DNA from: Streptomyces griseoluteus
Lineage (GTDB): Bacteria; Actinomycetota; Actinomycetes; Streptomycetales; Streptomycetaceae
Length of the DNA: 64,000 nt
NCBI RefSeq assembly: GCF_004784465.1
Contig: NZ_SRRU01000002.1
Coordinates: 310,001 to 374,000 of the forward strand
Direction: 5' to 3'
Shown: positions 35,229 to 43,828 of the stretch, piece after piece
How positions within the stretch are numbered: the stretch's first letter is position 1
Layout of the letters: each line of letters begins with the position of its first letter
The notes under the pieces: generated by a model
Told to the model about the DNA's origin: nothing
Databases searched by the model: none
Seen by the model: the letters and a program-made list of their open reading frames with translations, nothing else
Position numbers and translations under genes: made by a program

Positions 35229-36203
35229 GTGCGCATCGCAGTCACCGGCTCCATCGCCACCGACCACCTCATGACCTTCCCCGGCCGCTTCGCCGACCAG
35301 TTCGTAGCGGACCAACTGCACACGGTCTCGCTCTCCTTCCTCGTCGACAACCTGGACGTGCGCCGGGGCGGAGTGGGCGCCAACATCGCCTTCGGCATGG
35401 GCCAGCTCGGCACCCGGCCGATCCTCGTCGGCGCCGCGGGCTTCGACTTCGACGAGTACCGCTCCTGGCTCGACCGCCATGGCGTGGACACCGAGTCGGT
35501 CCGTATCTCGGAGACCCTGCACACGGCCCGTTTCGTGTGCACCACCGACTCCGACCACAACCAGATCGGCTCCTTCTACACCGGCGCCATGAGCGAGGCC
35601 CGGCTGATCGAGCTGAAGACGGTCGCGGACCGGGTCGGCGGGCTGGACCTCGTGCTGATCGGCGCGGACGACCCGGAGGGGATGCTCCGGCACACCGAGG
35701 AGTGCCGGTCCCGCGCGATCCCGTTCGCCGCGGACTTCTCCCAGCAGATCGCCCGTATGGAGGGCGAGGAGATCCGGATCCTGCTGGACGGCGCGACCTA
35801 CCTGTTCTCCAACGAGTACGAGAAGGGGCTCATCGAGTCCAAGACCGGCTGGAGCGATGAGCAGATTCTCGCGAAGGTCGGGCACCGGGTGACCACGCTC
35901 GGCTCGCGGGGCGTGCGGATCGAGCGGGTCGGTGAGGACCCGATCGAGGTCGGGTGCCCGGACGAGGAGCGCAAGGCCGACCCCACGGGTGTGGGCGACG
36001 CCTTCCGCGCCGGGTTCCTGTCCGGGCTCGCCTGGGGGGTCTCGCTGGAGCGGGCGGCTCAGGTCGGGTGCATGCTGGCGACTCTCGTCATCGAGACCGT
36101 GGGCACGCAGGAGTACCAGCTCCGGCGGGCGCACTTCATGGACCGGTTCACCAAGGCGTACGGCGAGGACGCGGCGGCCGAGGTTCGTGAGCACCTGAGC
36201 TGA
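35229..36203 (+). CDS. PfkB family kinase, adenosine kinase (AdoK)-like
   Basis: A 324-residue ribokinase-fold enzyme. It begins VRIAVTGSIATDHLMTFPG, has the substrate-side block RRGGVGANIAFGMGQLG at about 45-61, and the PfkB signature with the catalytic aspartate DPTGVGDAFRAGFLSG near residue 255. Length and motifs closely match M. tuberculosis AdoK (Rv2202c), an adenosine kinase of the ribokinase type. There too the gene lies beside the cytochrome c oxidase gene ctaC. Adenosine salvage is therefore the best guess, although a sugar substrate cannot be excluded. The GTG at 35229 follows CAGGAGAACGCC. Confidence 0.85.
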   Translation: MRIAVTGSIATDHLMTFPGRFADQFVADQLHTVSLSFLVDNLDVRRGGVGANIAFGMGQLGTRPILVGAAGFDFDEYRSWLDRHGVDTESVRISETLHTARFVCTTDSDHNQIGSFYTGAMSEARLIELKTVADRVGGLDLVLIGADDPEGMLRHTEECRSRAIPFAADFSQQIARMEGEEIRILLDGATYLFSNEYEKGLIESKTGWSDEQILAKVGHRVTTLGSRGVRIERVGEDPIEVGCPDEERKADPTGVGDAFRAGFLSGLAWGVSLERAAQVGCMLATLVIETVGTQEYQLRRAHFMDRFTKAYGEDAAAEVREHLS

Positions 36204-36250
36204 CGTCTGTGCCTCGACGGGTCCGTGGTGCGCCGCGGGCCCGTTCGGGC

Positions 36251-36303
36251 CGGCCGCGCCCACGGGGCGGAGCCGCGAATTCACTACAGCCCCACGCCCC
36301 TGG
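36251..36303 (+). repeat. Streptomyces-type intergenic repeat, copy 2
   Basis: CGGCCGCGCCCACGG, GGCGGAGCCGC, ACAG, CCACGCCCCTGG: the same order of elements as copy 1 (7185-7240), and the inverse of copy 3 (37739-37790). It abuts the stop codon of the desulfurase-TusA gene. Confidence 0.6.
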
Positions 36304-37698
36304 TCACCTCGGCCCCTCCGACTGGCTCACCCGGCGGACGATGTACGCCGTTCCCCGCTCCGCTTCCTCCTCGCCCACGTACTCCTGCCCCCGCATCTCG
36401 CACCACGCCGGGATGTCCAGGCGGGCCGCCTCGTCGTCCGAGAGGACGCGGACCGTGCCGCCCAGGGGGACGTCGGGGAACACCTTGGCCAGTTCGATCA
36501 CCGGGATCGGGCAGCGTTTGCCGAGGGAGTCGACCACCAGCTCCGCCGCGCGTTCCTCCACCCGGGGCTCCGGAGCGCCGAGCTGGGAGCGGACTCCCGC
36601 CACCACGCCCGGCAGCACCTCCAGGAAACGGTCGACCTCCTCCGACGCCACGCCCGACGGAAGCGACACGCGGACGTTGCCCTCGCTCAGTACGCCCATC
36701 GCCTTGAGCACATGGCTCGGGGTCAGGGTGCCGCTGGTGCAGGAGGAGCCGGAGGAGACGGAGAAGCCGGCCCGGTCCAGCTCGGTCAGCAGCACCTCGC
36801 CGTCGACATAGAGGCAGGAGAACGTGACGATCCCCGGCAGCCGCCGCTCCGGATCGCCCACCACCTCCACGTCCGGCACCAGCCGCGGCACCCGCGCCCG
36901 GATCCGCTCGGTCAGCTCCCGCAGCCGTACCGCCTCGGCGTCGGCCTCGGCCCGTACCGCCCGCAGCGCGGCCACGGAGGCCACGATCGCCGGGATGTTC
37001 CCGAAGCCGGAGACGCGCCCCGACTCCCGTTCCTCGCCCGGCCCCTGGGCCGCGAAGCGCACACCCTTGCGCACCACCAGCAGACCCACGCCCGAGGGGC
37101 CGCCCCACTTGTGCGCGCTGGCCGTCAGCAGCGACCAGCCCTCGGGCACCGGGCCCCAGCCCAGCGACTGGGCCGCGTCCACCAGCAGCGGCACCCCGGC
37201 CGCCCGGCAGGCCCCGGCCACCTCGGCCACCGGCTGCACGGTGCCCACCTCGTGGTTGGCCGACTGCAGACACGCCAGCGCGGTGTCCGTACGCAGCGCC
37301 TCCGCGTACGCCGACGGGTCCACCGCCCCCGCCCGGCTGACGCCCACTCGGGTGACAGCACCGCCCCCGGCCTCGAACGCGTCCGCCGAATGGAGGACCG
37401 AGGAATGTTCGACCGCTGACACGATCAGGTGACGTCCGACGCGCCGCCGCCCGGCCAACGCCCCGGCCACACCGTCGTGCACGGCCCGCGTCCCGGACGA
37501 CGTGAACACCACCTCGTCCGCCCGGCACCCCACCGCCTCGGCCGCCGCCTCCCGGGCCGCGTCCAGCAGCAGCCGCGCCCGCCGCCCCTCCCGGTACAAC
37601 CGCCCCGGATCGGCCCACCCCTCGTCCAGAGACGCCAACAACGCCTGCCGCGCCACAGGATGAAGCGGGGCCCCGGAAGCCACATCGAAGAAAGCCAC
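36304..37698 (-). CDS. Cysteine desulfurase fused to a TusA-type sulfurtransferase domain
   Basis: A 464-residue protein. Residues 1-375 are a class V PLP enzyme of the NifS/IscS type: SGTRAVHDGVAGAL, VEHSSVLHSA, the PLP lysine in TASAHKWGGPSGVG, and the mobile active-site cysteine in SVSSGSSCTSGT. Residues about 390-464 are a TusA-like domain with the persulfide-accepting CPxP motif in DSLGKRCPIPVIELAKVF. The fusion would pass sulfur directly from desulfurase to TusA. Bacterial TusA normally feeds tRNA thiolation or molybdopterin synthesis; no such gene is nearby. The ATG at 37698 precedes AFFDVASGAPLHP, the usual N-terminus. The gene is flanked by two inverted copies of an intergenic repeat. 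Confidence 0.88.
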   Translation of the reverse strand: MAFFDVASGAPLHPVARQALLASLDEGWADPGRLYREGRRARLLLDAAREAAAEAVGCRADEVVFTSSGTRAVHDGVAGALAGRRRVGRHLIVSAVEHSSVLHSADAFEAGGGAVTRVGVSRAGAVDPSAYAEALRTDTALACLQSANHEVGTVQPVAEVAGACRAAGVPLLVDAAQSLGWGPVPEGWSLLTASAHKWGGPSGVGLLVVRKGVRFAAQGPGEERESGRVSGFGNIPAIVASVAALRAVRAEADAEAVRLRELTERIRARVPRLVPDVEVVGDPERRLPGIVTFSCLYVDGEVLLTELDRAGFSVSSGSSCTSGTLTPSHVLKAMGVLSEGNVRVSLPSGVASEEVDRFLEVLPGVVAGVRSQLGAPEPRVEERAAELVVDSLGKRCPIPVIELAKVFPDVPLGGTVRVLSDDEAARLDIPAWCEMRGQEYVGEEEAERGTAYIVRRVSQSEGPR

Positions 37699-38023
37699 AG
37701 GCCCACGTTAGAACGAGCGTCACGTGTCCCCACCTCGAGGGGCGCGGCGCTGTGTCCATGTGCGGCTCCGCCGCGGGGCGCGCCCAGCCCAAGCGGCGCC
37801 GCACAAAACCCCAAACCGGAACAACAACGGCGATTGGCCCCCCAGCAACACCCCTCAGAACGACCCGACGACGCGTATGCCCCCCTCCCCGCGAACCGTC
37901 GGAGACCGTCGGCTAGGGTTTGGTCCGCATAAACATCCAAACCCCTGCCCGACGCAGGGCGGCGACCGACCAGCGAGAAGGCCGCAGCCGACCGCGCGGG
38001 CGAGACTCTCGGGAAGGCGCTAC
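37699..38023. other. Intergenic region upstream of ctaC
   Basis: A 325-base gap between the divergent desulfurase-TusA gene and ctaC. It holds repeat copy 3 (37739-37790) and the ctaC leader. The hexamer TAGGGT at 37914-37919 could be a -10 for ctaC, but no convincing -35 stands 17-18 bases upstream. No small gene is supported. Confidence 0.5.
37739..37790 (-). repeat. Streptomyces-type intergenic repeat, copy 3 (inverted)
   Basis: Its reverse complement reads GGGCTGGGCGCGCC, GCGGCGGAGCCGC, ACACAGC, GCGCCCCT, matching copies 1 and 2. With copy 2 it brackets the desulfurase-TusA gene in inverted orientation. Confidence 0.6.
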
Positions 38024-39016
38024 GTGAGTCCCAACGGCTCCGACCTCCCCCTTCGCCCGAAAGGCGTGGGCGGTACCCCCAAGCCGCGGCGCGCGACGCG
38101 GCGGAAGCTGCTCCAGGCACTGACCGCGGGCCTGGTCCTTGCGACCGCGACCGGTTGCACATACAAGGACTTCCCCCGCCTTGGCATGCCCACCCCGACC
38201 ACGGAAGAGGCTCCCCGCATCCTCTCCCTGTGGCAGGGCTCGTGGGCGGCCGCGCTCGCTACCGGCGTGCTGGTGTGGGGCCTGATCCTGTGGAGCGCCA
38301 TGTTCCACCGGCGCAGCCGCACCAAGGTCGAGGTTCCGCCGCAGACGCGGTACAACATGCCCATCGAGGCGCTGTACACGGTGGTTCCGATCATCATCGT
38401 CTCGGTGCTCTTCTACTTCACCGCGCGGGACGAATCGAAGCTCCTCAGCCTGGAGAAGAAGCCGGACGTCACGGTCAACGTGGTCGGCTTCCAGTGGAGC
38501 TGGGGCTTCAACTACATCGAGAACGTGCCGGGTTCCACCGGTGACGCCAAGAAGGACCCGAACCTCGCGGCCATCCCCACGCGGTTCGTGGACCAGTTCC
38601 CGGCCAACGCCGGTGGCGTCTACGACGTCGGTACGCCGGGTACGCGGAACCCGCAGACCGGCAACCCCGGCCCGACGCTGTGGCTGCCCAAGGGCAAGAC
38701 GGTCCGCTTCGTGCTGACCTCGCGTGACGTCATCCACGACTTCTGGGTCGTGCCCTTCCTGATGAAGCAGGACGTCATTCCGGGCCACACCAATGCCTTC
38801 CAGGTGACCCCCAACAAGGAGGGCACCTTCCTGGGCAAGTGCGCGGAGCTCTGCGGCGTCGACCACTCCCGGATGCTGTTCAACGTGAAGGTCGTCTCCC
38901 CCGAGCGGTACGAGCAGCACCTCAAGGACCTCGCCAAGAAGGGGCAGACCGGTTACATTCCCGCCGGCATCGCGCAGACGAGCCACGAGAAGAACCGGGA
39001 GACGAACAACCTGTGA
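38024..39016 (+). CDS. ctaC: Cytochrome c oxidase subunit II
   Basis: A 330-residue lipoprotein subunit of the aa3 oxidase. It has a signal with lipobox LATATGC (cysteine about residue 45), two membrane helices (about 70-92 and 110-130), and an outer cupredoxin domain. The CuA ligands are present: His in [12 protein letters not shown], then Cys, Cys, His and Met in [14 protein letters not shown]. The loop [16 protein letters not shown] is an insertion common in actinobacteria. The GTG at 38024 follows GGGAAGGCGCTAC. It overlaps ctaD by 4 bases and begins the ctaC-ctaD-ctaF operon. Confidence 0.95.
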   Translation: MSPNGSDLPLRPKGVGGTPKPRRATRRKLLQALTAGLVLATATGCTYKDFPRLGMPTPTTEEAPRILSLWQGSWAAALATGVLVWGLILWSAMFHRRSRTKVEVPPQTRYNMPIEALYTVVPIIIVSVLFYFTARDESKLLSLEKKPDVTVNVVGFQWSWGFNYIENVPGSTGDAKKDPNLAAIPTRFVDQFPANAGGVYDVGTPGTRNPQTGNPGPTLWLPKGKTVRFVLTSRDVIHDFWVVPFLMKQDVIPGHTNAFQVTPNKEGTFLGKCAELCGVDHSRMLFNVKVVSPERYEQHLKDLAKKGQTGYIPAGIAQTSHEKNRETNNL

Positions 39017-40746
39017 GCATCCTCAATGAACCCCAGGGTGCCGGCGCGACCGAGGACTCGAACGACAACGAGTTGTTGATCCGGCGCAAGCAGCCCGGCA
39101 ACGTCGTGATCAAGTGGCTGACGACCACTGACCACAAGACGATCGGCACGCTGTATCTGGCGACGTCGTTCGCGTTCTTCCTCATCGGTGGCGTGATGGC
39201 GCTGCTCATGCGTGCCGAGCTGGCGCGCCCGGGCATGCAGATCATCTCCAACGAGCAGTTCAACCAGGCGTTCACGATGCACGGCACCGTGATGCTGCTG
39301 ATGTTCGCGACGCCGCTGTTCGCCGGTTTCGCCAACTGGATCATGCCGCTGCAGATCGGCGCGCCCGACGTGGCGTTCCCGCGGCTGAACATGTTCGCCT
39401 ACTGGCTCTACCTGTTCGGCTCGACCATCGCCGTGGGTGGCTTCCTCACCCCGCAGGGCGCGGCCGACTTCGGCTGGTTCGCCTACTCCCCGCTGTCGGA
39501 CGCGGTCCGTTCGCCGGGTGTCGGCGCCGACATGTGGATCATGGGTCTGGCCTTCTCCGGCTTCGGCACGATCCTCGGCTCGGTCAACTTCATCACCACG
39601 ATCATCTGCATGCGCGCTCCGGGCATGACGATGTTCCGCATGCCGATCTTCGTGTGGAACGTGCTGCTGACCGGTGTGCTGGTCCTGCTGGCCTTCCCGG
39701 TGCTGGCCGCCGCGCTGTTCGCCCTGGAGGCGGACCGCAAGTTCGGGGCCCATATCTTCGACGCCGCCAATGGCGGGGCGCTGCTGTGGCAACACCTCTT
39801 CTGGTTCTTCGGCCATCCAGAGGTGTACATCATCGCGCTGCCGTTCTTCGGCATCATCTCCGAGATCATCCCGGTGTTCTCGCGCAAGCCGATGTTCGGC
39901 TACATGGGCCTCATCGCGGCCACGATCGGCATCGCCGGTCTGTCCGTGACCGTGTGGGCGCACCACATGTACGTCACCGGCGGTGTGCTGCTGCCGTTCT
40001 TCTCCTTCATGACGTTCCTCATCGCGGTCCCGACCGGTGTGAAGTTCTTCAACTGGATCGGCACGATGTGGAAGGGCTCGCTGTCCTTCGAGACACCGAT
40101 GCTCTGGACGACCGGCTTCCTGATCACCTTCGTCTTCGGTGGTCTGACCGGTGTCATCCTGGCCTCGCCGCCGCTGGACTTCCACGTCTCGGACTCGTAC
40201 TTCGTGGTGGCGCACTTCCACTACGTGGTGTTCGGCACCGTGGTGTTCGCGATGTTCGCCGGCTTCCACTTCTGGTGGCCGAAGTTCACCGGCAAGATGC
40301 TGGACGAGCGGCTCGGCAAGATCACCTTCTGGACGCTGTTCATCGGCTTCCACGGCACCTTCCTGGTCCAGCACTGGCTGGGCGCCGAGGGCATGCCCCG
40401 CCGCTACGCCGACTACCTGGCGGCCGACGGCTTCACCGCGCTGAACACGGTCTCGACGATCGCCTCGTTCCTGCTCGGCCTGTCGATCCTGCCGTTCCTC
40501 TACAACGTGTGGAAGACCGCCAAGTACGGCAAGCCGGTCGAGGTGGACGACCCGTGGGGCTACGGCCGTTCGCTGGAGTGGGCGACCTCCTGCCCGCCGC
40601 CGCGCCACAACTTCCTCACCCTGCCGCGGATTCGCAGCGAATCCCCGGCGTTCGACCTGCACCACCCCGAGATCGCCGCGCTGGAGCAGCTTGAGCACGC
40701 CGGTCACGGCGCCGCCATCGCGGGCAGCAAGGAGGCCGGCAAGTGA
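39013..40746 (+). CDS. ctaD: Cytochrome c oxidase subunit I
   Basis: A 577-residue, twelve-helix subunit carrying heme a and the heme a3-CuB centre. Diagnostic blocks: [14 protein letters not shown] (heme a ligand histidine), [20 protein letters not shown] (CuB histidine cross-linked to tyrosine), WAHHMYVTG (the CuB histidine pair), and [10 protein letters not shown] (heme ligands). The GTG at 39013 overlaps the ctaC stop. The product reduces oxygen and pumps protons in a supercomplex with the bcc complex encoded by qcrCAB, since actinobacteria lack soluble cytochrome c (family knowledge). Confidence 0.98.
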   Translation: MSILNEPQGAGATEDSNDNELLIRRKQPGNVVIKWLTTTDHKTIGTLYLATSFAFFLIGGVMALLMRAELARPGMQIISNEQFNQAFTMHGTVMLLMFATPLFAGFANWIMPLQIGAPDVAFPRLNMFAYWLYLFGSTIAVGGFLTPQGAADFGWFAYSPLSDAVRSPGVGADMWIMGLAFSGFGTILGSVNFITTIICMRAPGMTMFRMPIFVWNVLLTGVLVLLAFPVLAAALFALEADRKFGAHIFDAANGGALLWQHLFWFFGHPEVYIIALPFFGIISEIIPVFSRKPMFGYMGLIAATIGIAGLSVTVWAHHMYVTGGVLLPFFSFMTFLIAVPTGVKFFNWIGTMWKGSLSFETPMLWTTGFLITFVFGGLTGVILASPPLDFHVSDSYFVVAHFHYVVFGTVVFAMFAGFHFWWPKFTGKMLDERLGKITFWTLFIGFHGTFLVQHWLGAEGMPRRYADYLAADGFTALNTVSTIASFLLGLSILPFLYNVWKTAKYGKPVEVDDPWGYGRSLEWATSCPPPRHNFLTLPRIRSESPAFDLHHPEIAALEQLEHAGHGAAIAGSKEAGK

Positions 40747-41141
40747 AGATCCAAGGTCGGATGTTCTTCTGGCTGAGCATCTTCGTCCTGGTCATGGCCG
40801 TCGTGTACGGCGTGTGGTCGAAGGAGCCGGCCGGCACCACGGCGCTCTTCCTGGCCTTCGGCCTGTGCATCATGATCGGCTTCTACCTGGGCTTCACCGC
40901 CCGGCGGGTCGACGCGGGCGCGCAGGACGACAAGGAGGCCGACGTCGCGGACGGCGCGGGCGAGCTGGGCTTCTTCAGCCCGCACAGCTGGCAGCCGCTG
41001 TCCCTGGCGGTCGGCGGTGCGCTGGCCTTCCTGGGCATCGCGGTCGGCTGGTGGCTGCTGTACTTCTCGGCACCCCTGATCGCCATCGGCCTCTTCGGCT
41101 GGGTGTTCGAGTACTACCGCGGTGAGAACCGCACCCAGTAG
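40743..41141 (+). CDS. ctaF: Cytochrome c oxidase subunit IV (actinobacterial type)
   Basis: A 132-residue protein with four membrane helices: residues 7-24, 34-52, 80-98 and 102-122. The opening [22 protein letters not shown] (cited in part: [17 protein letters not shown]) and the closing [14 protein letters not shown] match CtaF, the fourth subunit found only in actinobacterial aa3 oxidases. The GTG at 40743 overlaps the ctaD stop by 4 bases, so the three genes are translationally coupled. A terminator follows at 41171. Confidence 0.92.
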   Translation: MKIQGRMFFWLSIFVLVMAVVYGVWSKEPAGTTALFLAFGLCIMIGFYLGFTARRVDAGAQDDKEADVADGAGELGFFSPHSWQPLSLAVGGALAFLGIAVGWWLLYFSAPLIAIGLFGWVFEYYRGENRTQ

Positions 41142-41170
41142 GACCCGGCAGCACAGCGCAGGACCCGGCG

Positions 41171-41206
41171 GGAGCCCGGACACTCCATCAGGAGGGTCCG
41201 GGCTCC
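41171..41206 (+). terminator. Terminator of the ctaCDF operon
   Basis: Perfect 11-bp stem GGAGCCCGGAC / GTCCGGGCTCC with a 14-base loop, followed by TCCCTTTG, 30 bases after the ctaF stop. Confidence 0.75.
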
Positions 41207-41284
41207 TCCCTTTGCCGCAGTGGTCCGTCCCTCGTACGGGTTACGTGCCGAGCCAGTGAGGCCCTCATCTCATAGCGTGATCGT

Positions 41285-42547
41285 ATGAATCAGACTCCGC
41301 GGACCCGCACCGTGGTCAGCTCCGCCATGCTGGTGGCCGCCCTCGGCGCGGGCGTCACCGGCTGCGGTTCGGACGGCAATGCCCTGTCGTCCAGGCCGTA
41401 CGACGCGGCCGACCAGATCGTCTTCAACGCCCCCACCGACAAGGCGAAGCAGGTCGATCCGGACAAGCCCCTCGAGGTCACGCTCAAGAGCGGCGAGGGC
41501 CGGATCACCGACGTCACCGCCATGGACGCCACAGGCCGCTATGTGGCGGGCGAACTCGCCGCCGACGGTGGACGCTGGCACAGCACCTCCCCGCTGGCCG
41601 CCGACGCCCACTACACGGTCCGCGTGAGCACCGAGGACGAGGACGGCGCCCCCGGCCGCAAGGTCCTCAACTTCGCCACCAGAAAGACGGCGAGCAAGAA
41701 GAGCCTGGGTCTCACCTTCGGGCCCGAGGCGGGGGAGTACGGCGTCGGACAGCCCATCACCGCCAACCTCGACCAGCCGGTCAAGGACAAGGCCCAGCGG
41801 GCCGTGGTGGAGAGCGGGCTGCGGGTGGACTCCGTCCCCGCCGTGCAGGGTGCCTGGTACTGGGTCAGCGACAAGGAACTCCACTACCGGCCCAAGGAGT
41901 ACTGGCCCGCCCACGCCACCGTCAAGGTGCACAGCAACCTCGACGGGATCAAGATCACCGACCGGCTGCGCGGTGGCAAGAGCAAAGACCTGAAGATCAC
42001 CATCGGGGACAAGGTGGAGGCCATCACCGACGCCGCCACCCACCAGCTCACGTTCTACAAGAACGGTGAGGCGATCAACACCATCCCGATCACCACCGGC
42101 AAGCCCGGCTTCGAGACCCGCAACGGCGTCAAGGTGGTCCTGGAGAAGCAGTACTTGGTACGGATGCGCGGAACCACCGTCGGCATCGCCGAGGGCAGCT
42201 CCGACTCGTACGACCTGCCGGTGTACTACGCCACTCGCGTCACCTGGTCGGGTGAGTACGTGCACGCCGCGCCCTGGTCGGTCGGCTCACAGGGCTCCGC
42301 CAACGTCAGTCACGGCTGCACCGGCATGAGCACCGGGAACGCCGAGTGGTTCTTCGACCACGTCCGCGTCGGCGACATCGTGAAGGTCGTCAACTCCAAC
42401 GGCCATGCCATGGAGGACTTCGGCAACGGCTTCGGCGACTGGAACGTGGACTGGAAGAAGTGGGGCACCGGCAGCGCCCTCACCGGGGCCGCCCAGAACG
42501 GCTCCGCGTCCAGGGACTCCGTACGCCTGCGCCCCGCCGCCGCATGA
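41285..42547 (+). CDS. L,D-transpeptidase lipoprotein with Ig-like domains
   Basis: A 420-residue secreted lipoprotein: signal with lipobox GAGVTGCGS (cysteine about residue 27). Two Ig-like domains follow at about 45-140 and 145-235 (LGLTFGPEAGEYGVGQPITA), as in mycobacterial LdtMt2. The YkuD catalytic domain spans about 240-380 with the active-site histidine in VHAAPWSVGSQG and Cys345 in NVSHGCTGMS. The enzyme forms 3-3 crosslinks in peptidoglycan. The C-terminal 40 residues (DWNVDWKKWGTGSALTG) are the usual extension. It is transcribed alone after the ctaCDF terminator. Confidence 0.92.
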   Translation: MNQTPRTRTVVSSAMLVAALGAGVTGCGSDGNALSSRPYDAADQIVFNAPTDKAKQVDPDKPLEVTLKSGEGRITDVTAMDATGRYVAGELAADGGRWHSTSPLAADAHYTVRVSTEDEDGAPGRKVLNFATRKTASKKSLGLTFGPEAGEYGVGQPITANLDQPVKDKAQRAVVESGLRVDSVPAVQGAWYWVSDKELHYRPKEYWPAHATVKVHSNLDGIKITDRLRGGKSKDLKITIGDKVEAITDAATHQLTFYKNGEAINTIPITTGKPGFETRNGVKVVLEKQYLVRMRGTTVGIAEGSSDSYDLPVYYATRVTWSGEYVHAAPWSVGSQGSANVSHGCTGMSTGNAEWFFDHVRVGDIVKVVNSNGHAMEDFGNGFGDWNVDWKKWGTGSALTGAAQNGSASRDSVRLRPAAA

Positions 42548-42553
42548 GGCTCC

Positions 42554-42586
42554 GGGGTGCGGGAGCCGGGCGGGTCCCCGCACCCC
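42554..42586. terminator. Bidirectional terminator between convergent genes
   Basis: GGGGTGCGGG pairs perfectly with CCCGCACCCC around a 13-base loop, in the short gap between the L,D-transpeptidase gene and the receiver-like gene. Confidence 0.65.
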
Positions 42587-42600
42587 TCCAGCGGGCCGTT

Positions 42601-43002
42601 CTAGGCGTTCTGGAGGCGCTTGCGGCGCAGCAGGGAGGCCAGCGCCTCCGCGAACTCCATCGGGTCGACCGGCAGCGTCACCGCCGCGTCGGCCCGGCTC
42701 CAGGTCGCCAGCCAGGCGTCCTGGGGACGGCCCATGAGCAGCAACACCGGCGGAGCGCCGAAGACTTCGTCCTTGATCTGCCGGCAGACCCCCATGCCGC
42801 CCATGGGCACCGCCTCGCCGTCCAGCACGCAGACGTCGATGCCGCCCCGGTCCACCTCGCGCACCACGGCCTCGGGCGTGGCGCACTCGACGAACTCCAC
42901 CAGCGGCACGTCCGGGGCCGGCCGGCGTCCGGCGGCGAGCCGTACCTGTTCGCGGGTGTTGGAGTCGTCGCTGTACACCAGCACGGTGGCGGTCGGCTGC
43001 AT
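42601..43002 (-). CDS. Receiver-like (pseudo-response-regulator) single-domain protein
   Basis: A 133-residue protein with the length and secondary-structure pattern of a lone receiver domain: VLVYSDDSNTREQVRLA gives the acidic pair, IDVCVLDGEAVPMGGMG the phosphorylation-site strand (VLDGEAVPMGGMG replaces the usual MDxxMPxxxG), and the final strand reads AAVTLPVDPMEFAEAL. In that last block the near-invariant lysine (KPxxP) is replaced by leucine. It may therefore be a receiver that no longer switches normally. The ATG at 43002 is the natural start. It lies between two groups of respiratory genes, divergent from ctaE. Confidence 0.78.
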   Translation of the reverse strand: MQPTATVLVYSDDSNTREQVRLAAGRRPAPDVPLVEFVECATPEAVVREVDRGGIDVCVLDGEAVPMGGMGVCRQIKDEVFGAPPVLLLMGRPQDAWLATWSRADAAVTLPVDPMEFAEALASLLRRKRLQNA

Positions 43003-43136
43003 GCTTCCTCCGAGACGTCGGCGTCTTGCGGACAGGCCATTGTGGGCCGGATGCTACTCCCCCGGACAGCACGTCAACACCGGTACGACAGGCGAAGACA
43101 CTCCGAACGGCACCCCCGGAGTGAGGGCGAGATAAG

Positions 43137-43157
43137 CGACCGACATAATGTCGGTCG
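43137..43157. promoter_or_regulatory. 21-bp palindrome spanning the ctaE start codon
   Basis: CGACCGACAT-A-ATGTCGGTCG is a perfect inverted repeat whose right arm begins with the ctaE ATG (43148). In RNA it would form a 9-bp stem with a 3-base UAA loop that buries the start codon; in DNA it could be an operator. No Shine-Dalgarno lies at normal distance. Confidence 0.5.
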
Positions 43158-43768
43158 TGGCGACAGCAACGACAGTAGATACCGGGCACGCGCACCCGTC
43201 GGTCAACCGGCCGAACCTCACCAGCGTCGGAACCATCATTTGGCTGAGTTCCGAGCTGATGTTCTTCGCGGCCCTCTTCGCGATGTACTTCACCGCTCGA
43301 TCGGTGACCGGACTGGATCACTGGAAGGAGATGGCGCACGCGCTGAATGTGCCCTTCTCCGCGACGAACACCACGATCCTGGTGCTCTCCTCCCTGACCT
43401 GCCAGCTCGGCGTGTTCGCCGCCGAGCGCGGGGACGTGAAGAAGCTCCGCGGATGGTTCATCGTCACCTTCGTGATGGGTGCGATCTTCATCGGCGGACA
43501 GATCTTCGAGTACACGGAACTGGTGAAGAAGGACGGCATCTCGCTGTCCTCCGACGTCTACGGCTCCGTGTTCTACCTGACCACCGGCTTCCACGGCCTG
43601 CACGTGACGGGCGGACTCATCGCCTTCCTGCTGGTCCTCGGCCGCACCTACGCGGCCAAGAGGTTCACTCACGAGCAGGCGACCGCCGCCATCGTCGTGT
43701 CCTACTACTGGCACTTCGTCGATGTGGTCTGGATCGGCCTCTTCGCCACGATCTACTTGATCAAGTAG
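43148..43768 (+). CDS. ctaE: Cytochrome c oxidase subunit III
   Basis: A 206-residue, five-helix subunit III, the short type found in actinobacteria that lacks the first two helices. Typical blocks: [21 protein letters not shown] (cited in part: [15 protein letters not shown]), [16 protein letters not shown] and [22 protein letters not shown]. The ATG at 43148 is chosen by homology from memory; the next in-frame start is the GTG at 43157. Neither has a ribosome site because a palindrome covers the start. It is followed by qcrCAB in one operon, so oxidase subunit III is made with the bcc complex, apart from ctaCDF. Confidence 0.95.
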   Translation: MSVVATATTVDTGHAHPSVNRPNLTSVGTIIWLSSELMFFAALFAMYFTARSVTGLDHWKEMAHALNVPFSATNTTILVLSSLTCQLGVFAAERGDVKKLRGWFIVTFVMGAIFIGGQIFEYTELVKKDGISLSSDVYGSVFYLTTGFHGLHVTGGLIAFLLVLGRTYAAKRFTHEQATAAIVVSYYWHFVDVVWIGLFATIYLIK

Positions 43769-43828
43769 CGGGCAAGACCCGCACATCCAGAAGCACCGAC
43801 GCAGAAGATCCTGACACCGGGGTAATCC

